Positions 1 through 8,124 of a stretch of DNA of 64,000 nt are shown piece by piece (the stretch's first letter is position 1; each line of letters begins with the position of its first letter). The position numbers and the translations under genes were made by a program. Source of the DNA: Clostridium sp. (GTDB lineage: Bacteria; Bacillota; Clostridia; Lachnospirales; Lachnospiraceae). Where the stretch lies: the NCBI GenBank assembly GCA_023664385.1, contig JAMPFU010000011.1, forward strand, positions 1 through 64,000. The letters run 5' to 3'. The notes beneath the pieces were generated by a model. It did not search any database. It was not told the origin of the DNA and was given only the letters and a program-made list of their open reading frames with translations.

Positions 1-408
1 GTTGATTTTGAACATAATTTTCCTGAGCTTGATTATTATATTAGGCGAGAAAATACTGATATATACAGATATGTAAAGACACATGAATGCACAAACTTTG
101 AGGGATATCGAAATGCACCAGTGGGAGGTGATATAGTTACACTTTTTTCCAGGCATGGATACACGAATGTAGAAGTAGGCATTGCTGGTGAAAAAGAGGA
201 GATATACGAGGCAATGAAGGCAATAAAGAAAATACTTGAAGATGCGGATTTTGATATGTATGTAACTTTTTATGAATTGAGCTCGAATACTTCAGGTGAA
301 TATGATTTTTATTCTTTTGAAAATGACGTGTTGGTATATGAACCCTTTGAAAATGGGTTTTGGGGAGATATATTGGAAGAGGAAATGGAGGAAAAATTAA
401 ATGAGTGA
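1..408 (+). CDS. Unknown protein, 5' end outside window
   Basis: The reading frame is open from base 1, so the visible 135 residues are the C-terminal part of a longer protein; a GTG at 121 is probably internal. The product is acidic and ends in a Glu-rich tail. I recognise no catalytic motif or membrane segment. The stop overlaps the start of the next gene by 8 bases, so the two are probably translationally coupled. It leads a run of three small genes. An immunity or accessory role in a secretion or toxin cluster is conceivable but nothing visible proves it. Confidence 0.6.
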   Translation, partial: VDFEHNFPELDYYIRRENTDIYRYVKTHECTNFEGYRNAPVGGDIVTLFSRHGYTNVEVGIAGEKEEIYEAMKAIKKILEDADFDMYVTFYELSSNTSGEYDFYSFENDVLVYEPFENGFWGDILEEEMEEKLNE

Positions 409-691
409 TGAAATTTCTTTAGATGCAGATCTTATTGAACAACACTATGAAAGTCTTATTTCGGGAACAGAGCAATGCTCCGACCCCGTAGTGGTTGTGT
501 ATGATGATGAAACGAATATATCTGTCAGGTATAACTCGGAAAACGCATATGAAAACGCAGTAAATATGGAAAAGCTTGTTGAGAAATGTATTGATGCCGA
601 TGCGGAGCATTTGAAAAATCTCGGAGAGACTTTTCTTATTGTGGACGATAATTTATCTGCAGATATAAATAATTTATTATCTTTTAATTAG
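401..691 (+). CDS. Small acidic protein, unknown function
   Basis: This gene encodes 96 residues, rich in Asp and Glu, with no signal peptide or membrane helix. The ATG sits 8 bases inside the preceding gene and a GGAGG lies a suitable distance upstream. The next gene starts 8 bases after the stop with its own strong GGGGG-type ribosome site, so all three small genes look like one operon. I do not recognise the family. Confidence 0.6.
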   Translation: MSDEISLDADLIEQHYESLISGTEQCSDPVVVVYDDETNISVRYNSENAYENAVNMEKLVEKCIDADAEHLKNLGETFLIVDDNLSADINNLLSFN

Positions 692-699
692 GGGGAAAA

Positions 700-1044
700 A
701 TGGAAAAGAAGACTGAGTTGGAACAGAGCCTTTACGATGCAAGAAAGGAACAGGGGAGAAATTACGACCTGAGAAATTTTTTTTCGAATAATATCAATAC
801 TCTTGATGAGGATATGGACGAAAGAATAAGACGGATCGATCAGTATCTGTCTTCAAAAAGTATGTCCGAAAAAGACAAGCTTGCGTATGCTGAAAAAAGG
901 CTGACTGCACGAAAGAGGCATATGGATTTTGAAGACCAGATGGATGATTTAAGAAAACGTATTGCCAAGCAATGTGAAGAATCCGATTATAAAGTAAGTA
1001 AGCTTGAGAATATGGTTAGAGAAATGAGTGAAAACGATGAATAA
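700..1044 (+). CDS. Small charged coiled-coil protein, unknown function
   Basis: The product has 114 residues, is very hydrophilic and helical by composition, with heptad-like patterns around residues 1-20 and 60-110. There is no signal peptide, zinc motif or catalytic signature. It starts at an ATG after a clear AGGGGGAAAA ribosome site, 8 bases behind the previous gene, and ends the leftmost operon. Charged helical proteins of this size occur next to type VII secretion substrates and near phage genes, but I cannot assign either role. Confidence 0.55.
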   Translation: MEKKTELEQSLYDARKEQGRNYDLRNFFSNNINTLDEDMDERIRRIDQYLSSKSMSEKDKLAYAEKRLTARKRHMDFEDQMDDLRKRIAKQCEESDYKVSKLENMVREMSENDE

Positions 1045-1083
1045 GATTTTGTTTCAATAGGTGTTGCCCAATTTTCTCTGCCA

Positions 1084-1352
1084 GTTTTCCAAAGGCTTCA
1101 TTTGAGGTGGCGTTAAAGCTGAAGCATGGCACCATTGCGCTTATAACGGAGAATGTTCCCGTAATAGCGCTTGCAACACAGGAGGATGTATACGGCAAGG
1201 TTATATCCAACATAAGAGAGGTAAAGGCGAGAGGCGCATACGTTGTGCTTGTCAGCATGGACGAGGAGATAAAGGCTCTTTCCATATGTGATCTTGAGCC
1301 GGAATTTACTGCATTTGCAACGGCAGTGATTTTAGCTTATTACCCGCCATGA
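1084..1352 (+). pseudogene. glmS: Remnant of glucosamine-fructose-6-phosphate aminotransferase (glmS)
   Basis: The translation contains LKHGTIALI, VIALATQ, SNIREVKARGAYVV and LAYY, the signature blocks of the C-terminal isomerase (SIS) domain of GlmS, which makes glucosamine-6-phosphate for cell-wall precursors. About 80 residues remain of a family of roughly 600. In front, the motif FEVALKLK runs directly into KHGTIALI, where intact GlmS has about 15 more residues, suggesting an internal deletion between two similar LK-coding stretches. The C-terminal end, normally a conserved PRNLAKSVTVE-type tail, is missing. It abuts the convergent nuclease gene. It is almost certainly non-functional; a functional glmS should exist elsewhere. 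Confidence 0.8.
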
Positions 1353-1355
1353 AAG

Positions 1356-2159
1356 CTATGCGCTCTTACCTTCTGCAAGTTCTCTAATTTTTTCCAAAGG
1401 TAATCCTGAATGTTTTGCAATATCTTCAAGAGAAAGTTTGCCATCTCCAATCAAACTAAGTGCAATTTCTATCCTTACACTATTTCTCATATCTTCCATA
1501 ATGCGACACATAATCTCAACTCCTTTCTCATCTTCCTTGTAGTAATGCATTTTTTTAGCTAATTGTGGAAAATACATTTCGTCTGCCTTAACGCAGTGAA
1601 AATCATGCATAAGCTTTTCAAGTTCTGTTTTTTTACCCTGCTTTGAACCATTTACATATATAATATGTGCTCCATCACCCATTGGTATATAGTTTCCTTT
1701 TACCAAAATGTATCTGTCTATTGGATATATCGGCTCATCTAGTCCTATTATATCATTTTCTGTGATAAAAATTACAAATGTTTCTGGGAGTTCTTCCGGT
1801 TTTTGTCCTGGTTTTAAAATTGAGGCATCCAAGAGACTGCTGTTATGTCTTGCCCTCTTAAAGCCTGCGCCGTGATCATCCCTTTGTATCTCAATATCTA
1901 TTTCATTAGCATTATTCTCAACAGCATGAACATCAAGTCTTATTGAGCGCCCATTCAAATTTTTAATCTCATGCTGCACATGGACACTTTTTACCTTTAA
2001 TGTTGGTTTATCCAAAATAATACGCAAGATAAACTCTGTATCATCTATATTATCTCTAAAGAATGCTGATAAAAAATCATCATCCATCAGTCGAAATTCG
2101 CTCAACCTTTGCAAGTCCTGTTCATGTAGCACAGCCTTCTGCTCTTCGGTCATCTCCAA
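1356..2159 (-). CDS. Rpn-family recombination-promoting nuclease / PD-(D/E)XK 'transposase'
   Basis: The N-terminal block around MDDDFLSAFF, followed by a LDVHAV...EIDIEIQR core, matches the PD-(D/E)XK nuclease fold of Rpn proteins (the TIGR01784 type found in many copies in Clostridia). The Asp and the E-x-Q form the expected catalytic pair. Such proteins nick DNA and promote RecA-independent recombination. The C-terminal region (about residues 200-267) is helical, as usual for the family. I chose the TTG at 2159 because GGAGG lies 8 bases before it; an ATG at 2153 and a GTG at 2168 are alternatives. It sits among gene remnants, consistent with a mobile-type gene. Confidence 0.8.
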   Translation of the reverse strand: MEMTEEQKAVLHEQDLQRLSEFRLMDDDFLSAFFRDNIDDTEFILRIILDKPTLKVKSVHVQHEIKNLNGRSIRLDVHAVENNANEIDIEIQRDDHGAGFKRARHNSSLLDASILKPGQKPEELPETFVIFITENDIIGLDEPIYPIDRYILVKGNYIPMGDGAHIIYVNGSKQGKKTELEKLMHDFHCVKADEMYFPQLAKKMHYYKEDEKGVEIMCRIMEDMRNSVRIEIALSLIGDGKLSLEDIAKHSGLPLEKIRELAEGKSA

Positions 2160-2208
2160 GCATATCACCTCCTCGTTTGCTATGGATTTAATTATATATA
2201 GAATATCT

Positions 2209-2526
2209 TAATTTTAATCTATCGCCATCATAAACAGTCGAATTAAATGCATTGCATGTTTGTTAAGATGGTTGTCATCCTTTTTCTTATTGCGTTTGCC
2301 TATTTTGTCGTATTCCCTGACAACCTTATTGCTCAAACTCTGTAAGTCCCAATAGGTCTGACGGTAAATTTAATGTAATGCCCCTAAAATCAATATCGCT
2401 GTTTTCATTATTTGTGCCATATGCATAGCTTCCGCCAACTCCTAACAAAATAATACGCCCGCCGAGTCTGGGATTGGTTTGTAAAAATCTGTATGCATCT
2501 GTACTTAGTAGCTTGCGAAAATTCAT
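2209..2526 (-). pseudogene. Disrupted predicted nucleotidyltransferase (Pol-beta superfamily)
   Basis: The first part contains GGSYAYGTNNENSDIDFRG, the GS-x(n)-DxD nucleotidyltransferase signature, but stops after about 66 residues at 2326. Immediately after, in another frame, comes the family's C-terminal block (NKKKDDNHLNKHAMHLIR), which itself ends early at about 2210. The middle of the protein and its true C-terminus are therefore lost through a deletion with frameshift. The ATG at 2526 follows an AGGA 7 bases upstream and lies 8 bases behind the lipoprotein gene, so it was the second gene of that operon. Confidence 0.78.
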
Positions 2527-2533
2527 GTTTCCT

Positions 2534-3250
2534 TTATTCTCCTGCGTCCGTATCTGTAGCAATGCCTCCATCAACAGTCGTTGCGGTAGAAATCATTGCC
2601 GCATCAATCGCCATAAAATCATGGTCGCCTATATAAAAGGTGTTGTCCTCCGTAATAATCGTAACGGTAACGGTAACGGGCTCTCCGTAGGTCATATTCA
2701 TACAGCCCTCATTTAAAATGTCGAGCATACCGGAAGAAAATTCCGTTTCGTAGTCATTCATTGTATAATTGTTGTAGGTTCCGTTTGCAACCTCCTGATT
2801 AAAATGCTCTACATATGCAATTACGTCAGGGGAGGTCTGTGCAAAAATATTCATAGGATATATCGTGACATCGACAAAATACTGCGTTCCCGATTTGTAT
2901 GCCTTTGAAACCTTATAATTTGCCTTGCTGTAAATGTTTTTTGCAAGCTCCACGTATTTTGGGTACATGTCAGGAGCTTCTGATATTTCTATGCCATAGA
3001 AGGAAAGAATACTGTCAGCAAGATATTCCGCGTTTGCCTCGTAAAGAGCATCTGCATCCGCCTTGTTTGCCCCTGTAGCTTTTATGTAATCCTCTGTAGC
3101 ACCAAGATAGTTAATGGCAATCAGGCTCTTAACATAATTTTGGTAACGTTTTTCCTGTCTTTTCTCACATCCGGTCAGGGATAAAATTAAAGTCAAGGAA
3201 AGGAAAAGAGATATGTATTTTTTAAAATGATTTATAAAAGCTGATTTCAT
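2534..3250 (-). CDS. Putative lipoprotein of unknown function
   Basis: The start is the ATG at 3250, with GGAGG 8 bases upstream; a longer frame to 3400 lacks a ribosome site. A hydrophobic signal peptide (residues about 10-27) ends in a LTGC lipobox, so the protein should be lipidated on Cys27 or so and anchored on the outer face of the membrane. The mature 210 residues contain no enzyme motif I can name. They are Tyr- and Asn-rich with a beta-type C-terminal half and end in a low-complexity Thr/Asp tail. The organisation resembles extracellular lipoproteins with a C-terminal DUF-type domain common in Lachnospiraceae. Confidence 0.7.
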   Translation of the reverse strand: MKSAFINHFKKYISLFLSLTLILSLTGCEKRQEKRYQNYVKSLIAINYLGATEDYIKATGANKADADALYEANAEYLADSILSFYGIEISEAPDMYPKYVELAKNIYSKANYKVSKAYKSGTQYFVDVTIYPMNIFAQTSPDVIAYVEHFNQEVANGTYNNYTMNDYETEFSSGMLDILNEGCMNMTYGEPVTVTVTIITEDNTFYIGDHDFMAIDAAMISTATTVDGGIATDTDAGE

Positions 3251-3412
3251 AAATGAAAACCTCCGATTATGTTGTACAGTTATTACCATAAAAGAAATAT
3301 AACACAAATAAGTGATAAATGCGATAAAAAATATACCATATTTTACAAAAAAACGATTTAGAAGAAAGTTACAGTCAAATAAAGAAAAAAATAAGTGCAT
3401 ACTGTCATTTTA

Positions 3413-3423
3413 TGTGATATAAT
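3413..3423 (+). promoter_or_regulatory. Candidate extended -10 promoter
   Basis: TGTGATATAAT carries TGA directly before a perfect TATAAT, an extended -10 element. No good -35 is visible, which is acceptable for this class. It lies about 85 bases upstream of the DivIVA-like gene and downstream of the divergent lipoprotein gene. Confidence 0.5.
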
Positions 3424-3508
3424 GTGCACGAAAGCAAACCGTAGGTTTTCGAGCTTGCACAGCGATTAAATAAATGTTAAGAGATGAGTATTATGAAGGG
3501 GGATAAAA

Positions 3509-4354
3509 ATGGAACCACAGTTCAAAACAGCCTCATTTGGCGGATATGATAAAAAGGCAGTTGACGTATATATAGAGGAGACAAAATCAAGACACGAAAA
3601 AGAGGTATCAGAGCTCAAGGCAAACATTTTAAAGCTCAGTGAGACAGTCAAAAACCTGAATACCATGCGGGAGGTAAACCTGAATGAGTCATCAAGCACC
3701 ATAGATAATCTCAAAAAGGTAAATGACGAGCTGCAGGTTGAAATCACACAGCTTAAAAATCAGTTAGAAACCTACAGGACGAGAGAGGATGAATCTGCAA
3801 GCAGGTATGAGTCCATTTCAAGAACGCTTCTTGAGGCGAGGGAAAGCGCAGACATTCTTATCAATGACACAAATGCAAAATGTGAGCGACAGCTTGCAGA
3901 TACACAGGCAGAGTGTCAGAGAATGAAGCAGGAGACAGAGGACTACTGCACAAGCCTTCATAATGAAACGGAAAATGAGTGTCAGAGGCTTGCAACGGAA
4001 ACAACTGCAAATTGTGAAAGAATGCGTGTAGAGACCACAAGCGCATGTCAGGAGATGAAGGACAGCACATATGCAAGCTGTGAGGACCTTAGAAGAAGAA
4101 CAACGGAGGAGACAGATTCATTACGTGCACAGACGCAGGAATATTGTGATAATTTGAGAAAACAGACTGAGACGGAGTGCGAGGAGATTCGCAGTCAGGC
4201 AAGGCTTGACGCATACAATGCCCGCATGACAGTCAAGAGGGAATGTGAGAATTTAGGAAGCTTTATGGCAGAGCTGATTACGTCTGTGGATAATGTTGTA
4301 AAGGCATGCGACCAGACGAAGACGATTGCGGCACAGCAGTTTCCGGATCTGTAA
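3509..4354 (+). CDS. DivIVA-like coiled-coil protein with 11-residue cysteine ladder
   Basis: The N-terminus (FKTASFGGYDKKAVDVYIEE) matches the DivIVA/GpsB lipid-binding start, where a hydrophobic tip followed by a YD-x2-V-D-x-(Y/F) pattern leads into a coiled coil. DivIVA-type proteins gather at curved membranes or poles and recruit division, growth or chromosome partners. From residue 30 to 250 the protein is one long helix. Cysteines stand at 125, 136, 147, 158, 169, 180, 191, 213, 224 and 246, all in the same phase of an 11-residue repeat (hendecad). This is unusual for a cytoplasmic coiled coil. The ribosome site is AAGGGGGAT, 6-8 bases before the ATG. It is upstream of the PAS/GAF and mbl genes, so a polar or envelope-scaffold role is plausible. 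Confidence 0.75.
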   Translation: MEPQFKTASFGGYDKKAVDVYIEETKSRHEKEVSELKANILKLSETVKNLNTMREVNLNESSSTIDNLKKVNDELQVEITQLKNQLETYRTREDESASRYESISRTLLEARESADILINDTNAKCERQLADTQAECQRMKQETEDYCTSLHNETENECQRLATETTANCERMRVETTSACQEMKDSTYASCEDLRRRTTEETDSLRAQTQEYCDNLRKQTETECEEIRSQARLDAYNARMTVKRECENLGSFMAELITSVDNVVKACDQTKTIAAQQFPDL

Positions 4355-4362
4355 TACATGGT

Positions 4363-4455
4363 TGTCGGTTCAAAAGGTTTAATATACACATAACGAAACC
4401 GTTTTACATGTTGTAGGCAGTTTGTTATTTGTGTATGGCGCATTTTGAACCGGCA
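4363..4455. repeat. Long imperfect palindrome between two genes
   Basis: The left arm TGTCGGTTCAAAA and the right arm TTTTGAACCGGCA are near-perfect inverted copies. The pairing continues inward through ATATACACATAAC against GTTATTTGTGTATGG, giving two arms of roughly 37 bases around a short centre. There is no strong T-run immediately after it on the plus strand, so it may be a REP- or MITE-like element or a processing hairpin rather than a simple terminator. Confidence 0.6.
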
Positions 4456-4492
4456 GCTTTCTTTTTTCTAATGATTGAGAGGAGGTATTAGT

Positions 4493-6268
4493 ATGGTATT
4501 GGAGAACATTTATCTGAAAAAGGCACTGGCTAAGGTTGGCTGTGTTGTGATTGTAAAAACATGCAGGAAACAGGACAGAAAAAGCAAATTGGAATATATT
4601 TCTCCAAATGCATCCACAATAGGTATGAATGTTGAGCTTATCAATAAGGGCTTGAAGCTTACGGAAGACTATATACATCCTGAGGATCGGGAAAAGGTTA
4701 TAACGACGGTGATGGGGGCAGCAAAGGCAAAGGTGGAAAGCTATGTTCATGAGCATAGGGTCGTTGGAGACGACGGCAGCATTTTTCATGTGTCAAATGA
4801 CATATGTATTACGGAGGAAACGGACGAGTCATTCAAGATAGAAATGTACATTACGCCTGTCCAAAATAAAAGCGAAGCAGGGGGCAATGTGCCGGAGGCG
4901 AAGCTGGACGACTTTGAAAAAATAGATTACAGCAATATGGGTGAAAATAAAATCCTTGAATCCTTTATTAAGATGTTTGCTGAGCTTGCACAGCTTTATT
5001 CCACGTTTGTAAATTTGGAGGGGAAGGTTGTGGTTTCTCCTGTAGGGCCAGCGACAAATTTGGGTGACTTTTATGATTTATTTGAAAAGCCTGAATATAA
5101 GGAATACTATAAAACGATTGAGAAAAGTGCACTGTCGAAAGAGGGTCCGGTAATCATGGACAGGGAGAAAGGCGGATTAGGCAAAATATGTGCTGCTCCG
5201 ATTTATGTAAATGGAGAAGTGCTTGGACTTTGGATTTTGGGCTCATATACAGAGAAAGAAACGGAAAAGCTAAAAAACATATATAAAATACAATGGTCTT
5301 TTGCGGGCATGATAGCTGATTACATGGAAAAGGATATGTACAGTACGGTTGAAGCTGCAAAGGCAAAGGGCGCAGGTGTAAAGCTTAGGGAGGAGCTTGC
5401 AAGACAGAATATCATTAATGAAGCCCTTTCCAAGGCTGGCAGCAGGCTTACGGATTCCGTGGATATGGTTATTTCAGAAATTATACGTGACGTCGGAGTC
5501 AATATGGACATCGAGAAGGTAATGCTTTACCTTGCCGCAAAGGGAAAGCCGGACAAGTATGTGCTCAATAATTATTGGGACGCAGGCGGAGATGTGCCGG
5601 ATAGGAAGTCTAAGGCTGGTATTTTAAAAGGAATCCATATGGTGCAAAATGAACTTAGAAATGGACAAGCCCATTTTACGATAGACAGCACAAACATGAC
5701 GGCAGAATACAAATTGGGACTCATGCATTATGGAATTAGGGCGATTATTGCTCTGCCTATCGTTATGAATGATGAAATGCGGGGTATGCTTTTATTTGCA
5801 GAATGTAAATCCGAACGTGTGTGGACGAAGGAGGAGCTTAGATTTTCAAAGAGCATTGCACTTGTAATTCAGAATATGCTGGACAATGCATATGGCGATG
5901 ACAACGTAAGAAATGTAAATAAACAGCTTATAGATATATATAATGCCTTCAAAGTGGGAATATTTGTAAGAGATGCACATACAGGAGAGGTCCTTTTCTC
6001 GAATAAGGCAATGGATGAAATGCTGGGATATGACTTTAAGGGAAGGGACAGCAGGGAGCTGATTACAGATTTGCATGACAGATTTGATAACATTTCAGGT
6101 ATGAGAAATCCATTTTTTACAAAAAATAAGGAAGCGAGCTGGAGGCGTTATATTCAAAAGCTTGATGCAATCATGGATATCAACGAGATAAAAATGGAGT
6201 GGCTCAATGGTCAGCCGGCATCCTTTATTGTGCTTCGAAAGGCAAAAGATGGACAAATTGACGACTAG
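4493..6268 (+). CDS. PAS/GAF domain sensory protein, no output domain
   Basis: The ATG at 4493 follows GAGGAGG with correct spacing; a TTG at 4475 lies upstream of that site. The 591 residues look like an N-terminal PAS-type fold (about 15-125; an EDYIHPEDREKV motif is typical of PAS_3), a GAF-like region (about 155-275), a second GAF (about 300-465) and a C-terminal PAS (about 480-585, with GIFVRDAHTGEVLFSNKAM). No kinase, GGDEF, EAL or DNA-binding domain follows, so it probably senses a ligand and acts through protein contacts. It is in line with mbl and the rod genes but separated from them by a promoter. Confidence 0.75.
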   Translation: MVLENIYLKKALAKVGCVVIVKTCRKQDRKSKLEYISPNASTIGMNVELINKGLKLTEDYIHPEDREKVITTVMGAAKAKVESYVHEHRVVGDDGSIFHVSNDICITEETDESFKIEMYITPVQNKSEAGGNVPEAKLDDFEKIDYSNMGENKILESFIKMFAELAQLYSTFVNLEGKVVVSPVGPATNLGDFYDLFEKPEYKEYYKTIEKSALSKEGPVIMDREKGGLGKICAAPIYVNGEVLGLWILGSYTEKETEKLKNIYKIQWSFAGMIADYMEKDMYSTVEAAKAKGAGVKLREELARQNIINEALSKAGSRLTDSVDMVISEIIRDVGVNMDIEKVMLYLAAKGKPDKYVLNNYWDAGGDVPDRKSKAGILKGIHMVQNELRNGQAHFTIDSTNMTAEYKLGLMHYGIRAIIALPIVMNDEMRGMLLFAECKSERVWTKEELRFSKSIALVIQNMLDNAYGDDNVRNVNKQLIDIYNAFKVGIFVRDAHTGEVLFSNKAMDEMLGYDFKGRDSRELITDLHDRFDNISGMRNPFFTKNKEASWRRYIQKLDAIMDINEIKMEWLNGQPASFIVLRKAKDGQIDD

Positions 6269-6271
6269 TGT

Positions 6272-6298
6272 TAAGTAAAAATCATTAAATGACGATAT
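6272..6298 (+). promoter_or_regulatory. Candidate sigma-28 (SigD/FliA) promoter of mbl-flagellar rod operon
   Basis: TAAG, 15 bases, then GACGATAT closely matches the Gram-positive flagellar sigma consensus TAAA-N15-GCCGATAT. A TATAAT overlaps the -10, so dual use by sigma-A is possible. It lies 25 bases before the mbl ATG. Confidence 0.55.
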
Positions 6299-6323
6299 AA
6301 TTTGTAACGGGAAAGGAGACGTT

Positions 6324-7313
6324 ATGGCAGGTTCAGATATAGGCATAGACTTGGGAACAGCCAGTATATTAGTTTATATAAAAGGCAAGGGAGTAGTTTT
6401 AAAGGAGCCTTCCGTTGTAGCATACGACAGAGATACAAGCTCAATCAAAGCAATTGGAGAGGAAGCAAGACTTATGCTTGGCAGGACGCCGGGCAACATC
6501 ATTGCAATCAGACCCTTAAGGCAGGGTGTTATCTCCGATTATAAAATAACGGAAAAAATGCTTAAATATTTCATAGAAAAGGCAGCAGGAAAAAGCTTTT
6601 TCGGCAGAAGGCCAAGAATAAGCGTATGTGTTCCTTCAGGCGCTACCGAGGTAGAGAAAAAGGCAGTTGAGGATGCGACCTATCAGGCGGGAGCAAGAGA
6701 TGTTTATATTATTGAGGAGCCTGTAGCTGCCGCTATCGGTGCAGGGATAGACATTTCAAGACCATGTGGCAACATGGTAGTCGACATCGGCGGTGGAACT
6801 ACTGACATTGCAGTTATTTCCTTAGACGGAATCGTAGTTAATTCTTCCCTCAAGGTGGCAGGAGATGATTTTGATGACGCCATCGTGAGATTTATGAGAA
6901 AGAGACATAACCTTCTCATAGGAGAACGAACGGCTGAGGAGATAAAGATAAACATAGGAACCTGTTATAAAAGACCGGAAAACATTACAATGGATATACG
7001 TGGACGTAACCTTGTAACCGGACTTCCAAAAACCGTTACGGTATCCTCGGATGAGACGGAGGAGGCTTTAAGGGAGGTTACCGCCCAGATTGTTGATGCA
7101 GTTCATTCTGTTTTGGAGCGCACGCCGCCAGAGCTTTCGGCGGATATAGCAGACAGGGGAATTGTTCTTACGGGAGGCGGAGCACTTCTTCACGGCTTGG
7201 AGGATCTGATTGAGGAAAATACCGGAATTACAACCATGACTGCGGAGCAGCCGCTTACGGCAGTCGCAATCGGTACAGGAAAGTATATTGAATTTTTAGG
7301 CGAAAAAAGTTAG
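6324..7313 (+). CDS. mbl: MreB/Mbl-type actin-like rod-shape protein
   Basis: This is a bacterial actin that polymerises on the inner face of the membrane and guides lateral wall synthesis. Visible actin-fold motifs are phosphate 1 (GIDLGTASILVY, residues 6-17), phosphate 2 (DIGGGTTDIAVI, about 155-166) and the adenosine motif (GIVLTGGGALL, about 287-297). The length of 329 residues is normal. The downstream pair of rod genes identifies it as the Mbl-like paralogue that precedes flhO-flhP in Bacillus. The ATG follows AAAGGAGA. The next gene starts 12 bases after its stop. Co-transcription with flagellar genes, possibly under sigma-28, links wall growth and flagellum assembly. Confidence 0.9.
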   Translation: MAGSDIGIDLGTASILVYIKGKGVVLKEPSVVAYDRDTSSIKAIGEEARLMLGRTPGNIIAIRPLRQGVISDYKITEKMLKYFIEKAAGKSFFGRRPRISVCVPSGATEVEKKAVEDATYQAGARDVYIIEEPVAAAIGAGIDISRPCGNMVVDIGGGTTDIAVISLDGIVVNSSLKVAGDDFDDAIVRFMRKRHNLLIGERTAEEIKINIGTCYKRPENITMDIRGRNLVTGLPKTVTVSSDETEEALREVTAQIVDAVHSVLERTPPELSADIADRGIVLTGGGALLHGLEDLIEENTGITTMTAEQPLTAVAIGTGKYIEFLGEKS

Positions 7314-7324
7314 GAGAAAAGAAA

Positions 7325-8107
7325 ATGGTAAGAGCTTTGTATACAGCATGGACAGGAATGCGCAACGAGCAGCGGCGCATGGATGTTGTCACAAACAATA
7401 TGGCAAATGCAGATACAACAGGCTTCAAGAAAATTGACGTAACGGCACAGTCCTTTGACAGACAGCTTGCCGTAAAAATCAATGACGCTACTGAGGGCAT
7501 AGACGTTATTCGTGGCATAGGCGGCGTGACGCTTGGTGTTAAAATAGGTGAAACATATTTTGACATGAGTCCGGGCGGCTTCAGGGAAACGGGAAGCCAG
7601 TACAATTTTGCGTTATCCGACAGAGGCTTTTTTACCATCAGCACAACTGACAAGGGTGGAACCGAGCATATCCGTTATACACGTGACGGAGATTTCACGA
7701 TAACCAGGGATGGTTTTCTTGTAACAAAGGATGGAGATTTTGTGTTAGGTGATGGTGGGAACCGGATTCAGATTCCCGGAGGCAACACAGTTGAGATAAA
7801 TGTCAATGAGCTTGGAGAGATTTATGTGGGCGAAAATTACGTTTCCACACTACAGGTGGTGGATTTTGATAATTATGACGCCCTTTCAAGCTATGGTGAG
7901 AACATGTATGAGCCGGTAGCAGGAGCAAATATTATTGATTCAAATGCAACGGTAACCCAAGGATATTTAGAGATGTCCAACGTAAACATGGTAACTGAGA
8001 TGGTTGACCTTATAGCAGTTACAAGGTCATATGAGACAAACCAAAAGATGATTCAGACAGTTGACAGGACGCTTGACAAGGCTGTCAACGAAATCGGCAG
8101 AGTATAG
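7325..8107 (+). CDS. flhO: Flagellar basal-body rod protein, FlgF/FlhO type
   Basis: The N-terminus carries the rod/hook signature TNNMANADTTGFKK (about residues 22-35), and the C-terminus has the paired helix YLEMSNVNMVTEMVDLI with a terminal amphipathic helix. Both ends form the D0 coiled coil of axial flagellar proteins. The middle (about 80-190) is the beta D1 region. At 260 residues it fits FlgF/FlhO, forming the proximal or distal rod after export through the flagellar type III apparatus. It lies between mbl and the FlgG gene with short gaps. Confidence 0.88.
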   Translation: MVRALYTAWTGMRNEQRRMDVVTNNMANADTTGFKKIDVTAQSFDRQLAVKINDATEGIDVIRGIGGVTLGVKIGETYFDMSPGGFRETGSQYNFALSDRGFFTISTTDKGGTEHIRYTRDGDFTITRDGFLVTKDGDFVLGDGGNRIQIPGGNTVEINVNELGEIYVGENYVSTLQVVDFDNYDALSSYGENMYEPVAGANIIDSNATVTQGYLEMSNVNMVTEMVDLIAVTRSYETNQKMIQTVDRTLDKAVNEIGRV

Positions 8108-8124
8108 ATTGGAGGTACATAATT

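Noticed and set aside
1356..2159. Insertion sequence with classical DDE transposase
   Set aside because: The protein is of the Rpn PD-(D/E)XK type and no terminal inverted repeats or target duplications were seen.
2534..3400. Longer form of the lipoprotein
   Set aside because: The extra N-terminus has no ribosome site, while ATG 3250 gives a clean signal peptide and lipobox.
4475..4492. Upstream TTG start of the PAS/GAF gene
   Set aside because: The GGAGG site lies inside this extension and serves the ATG at 4493.
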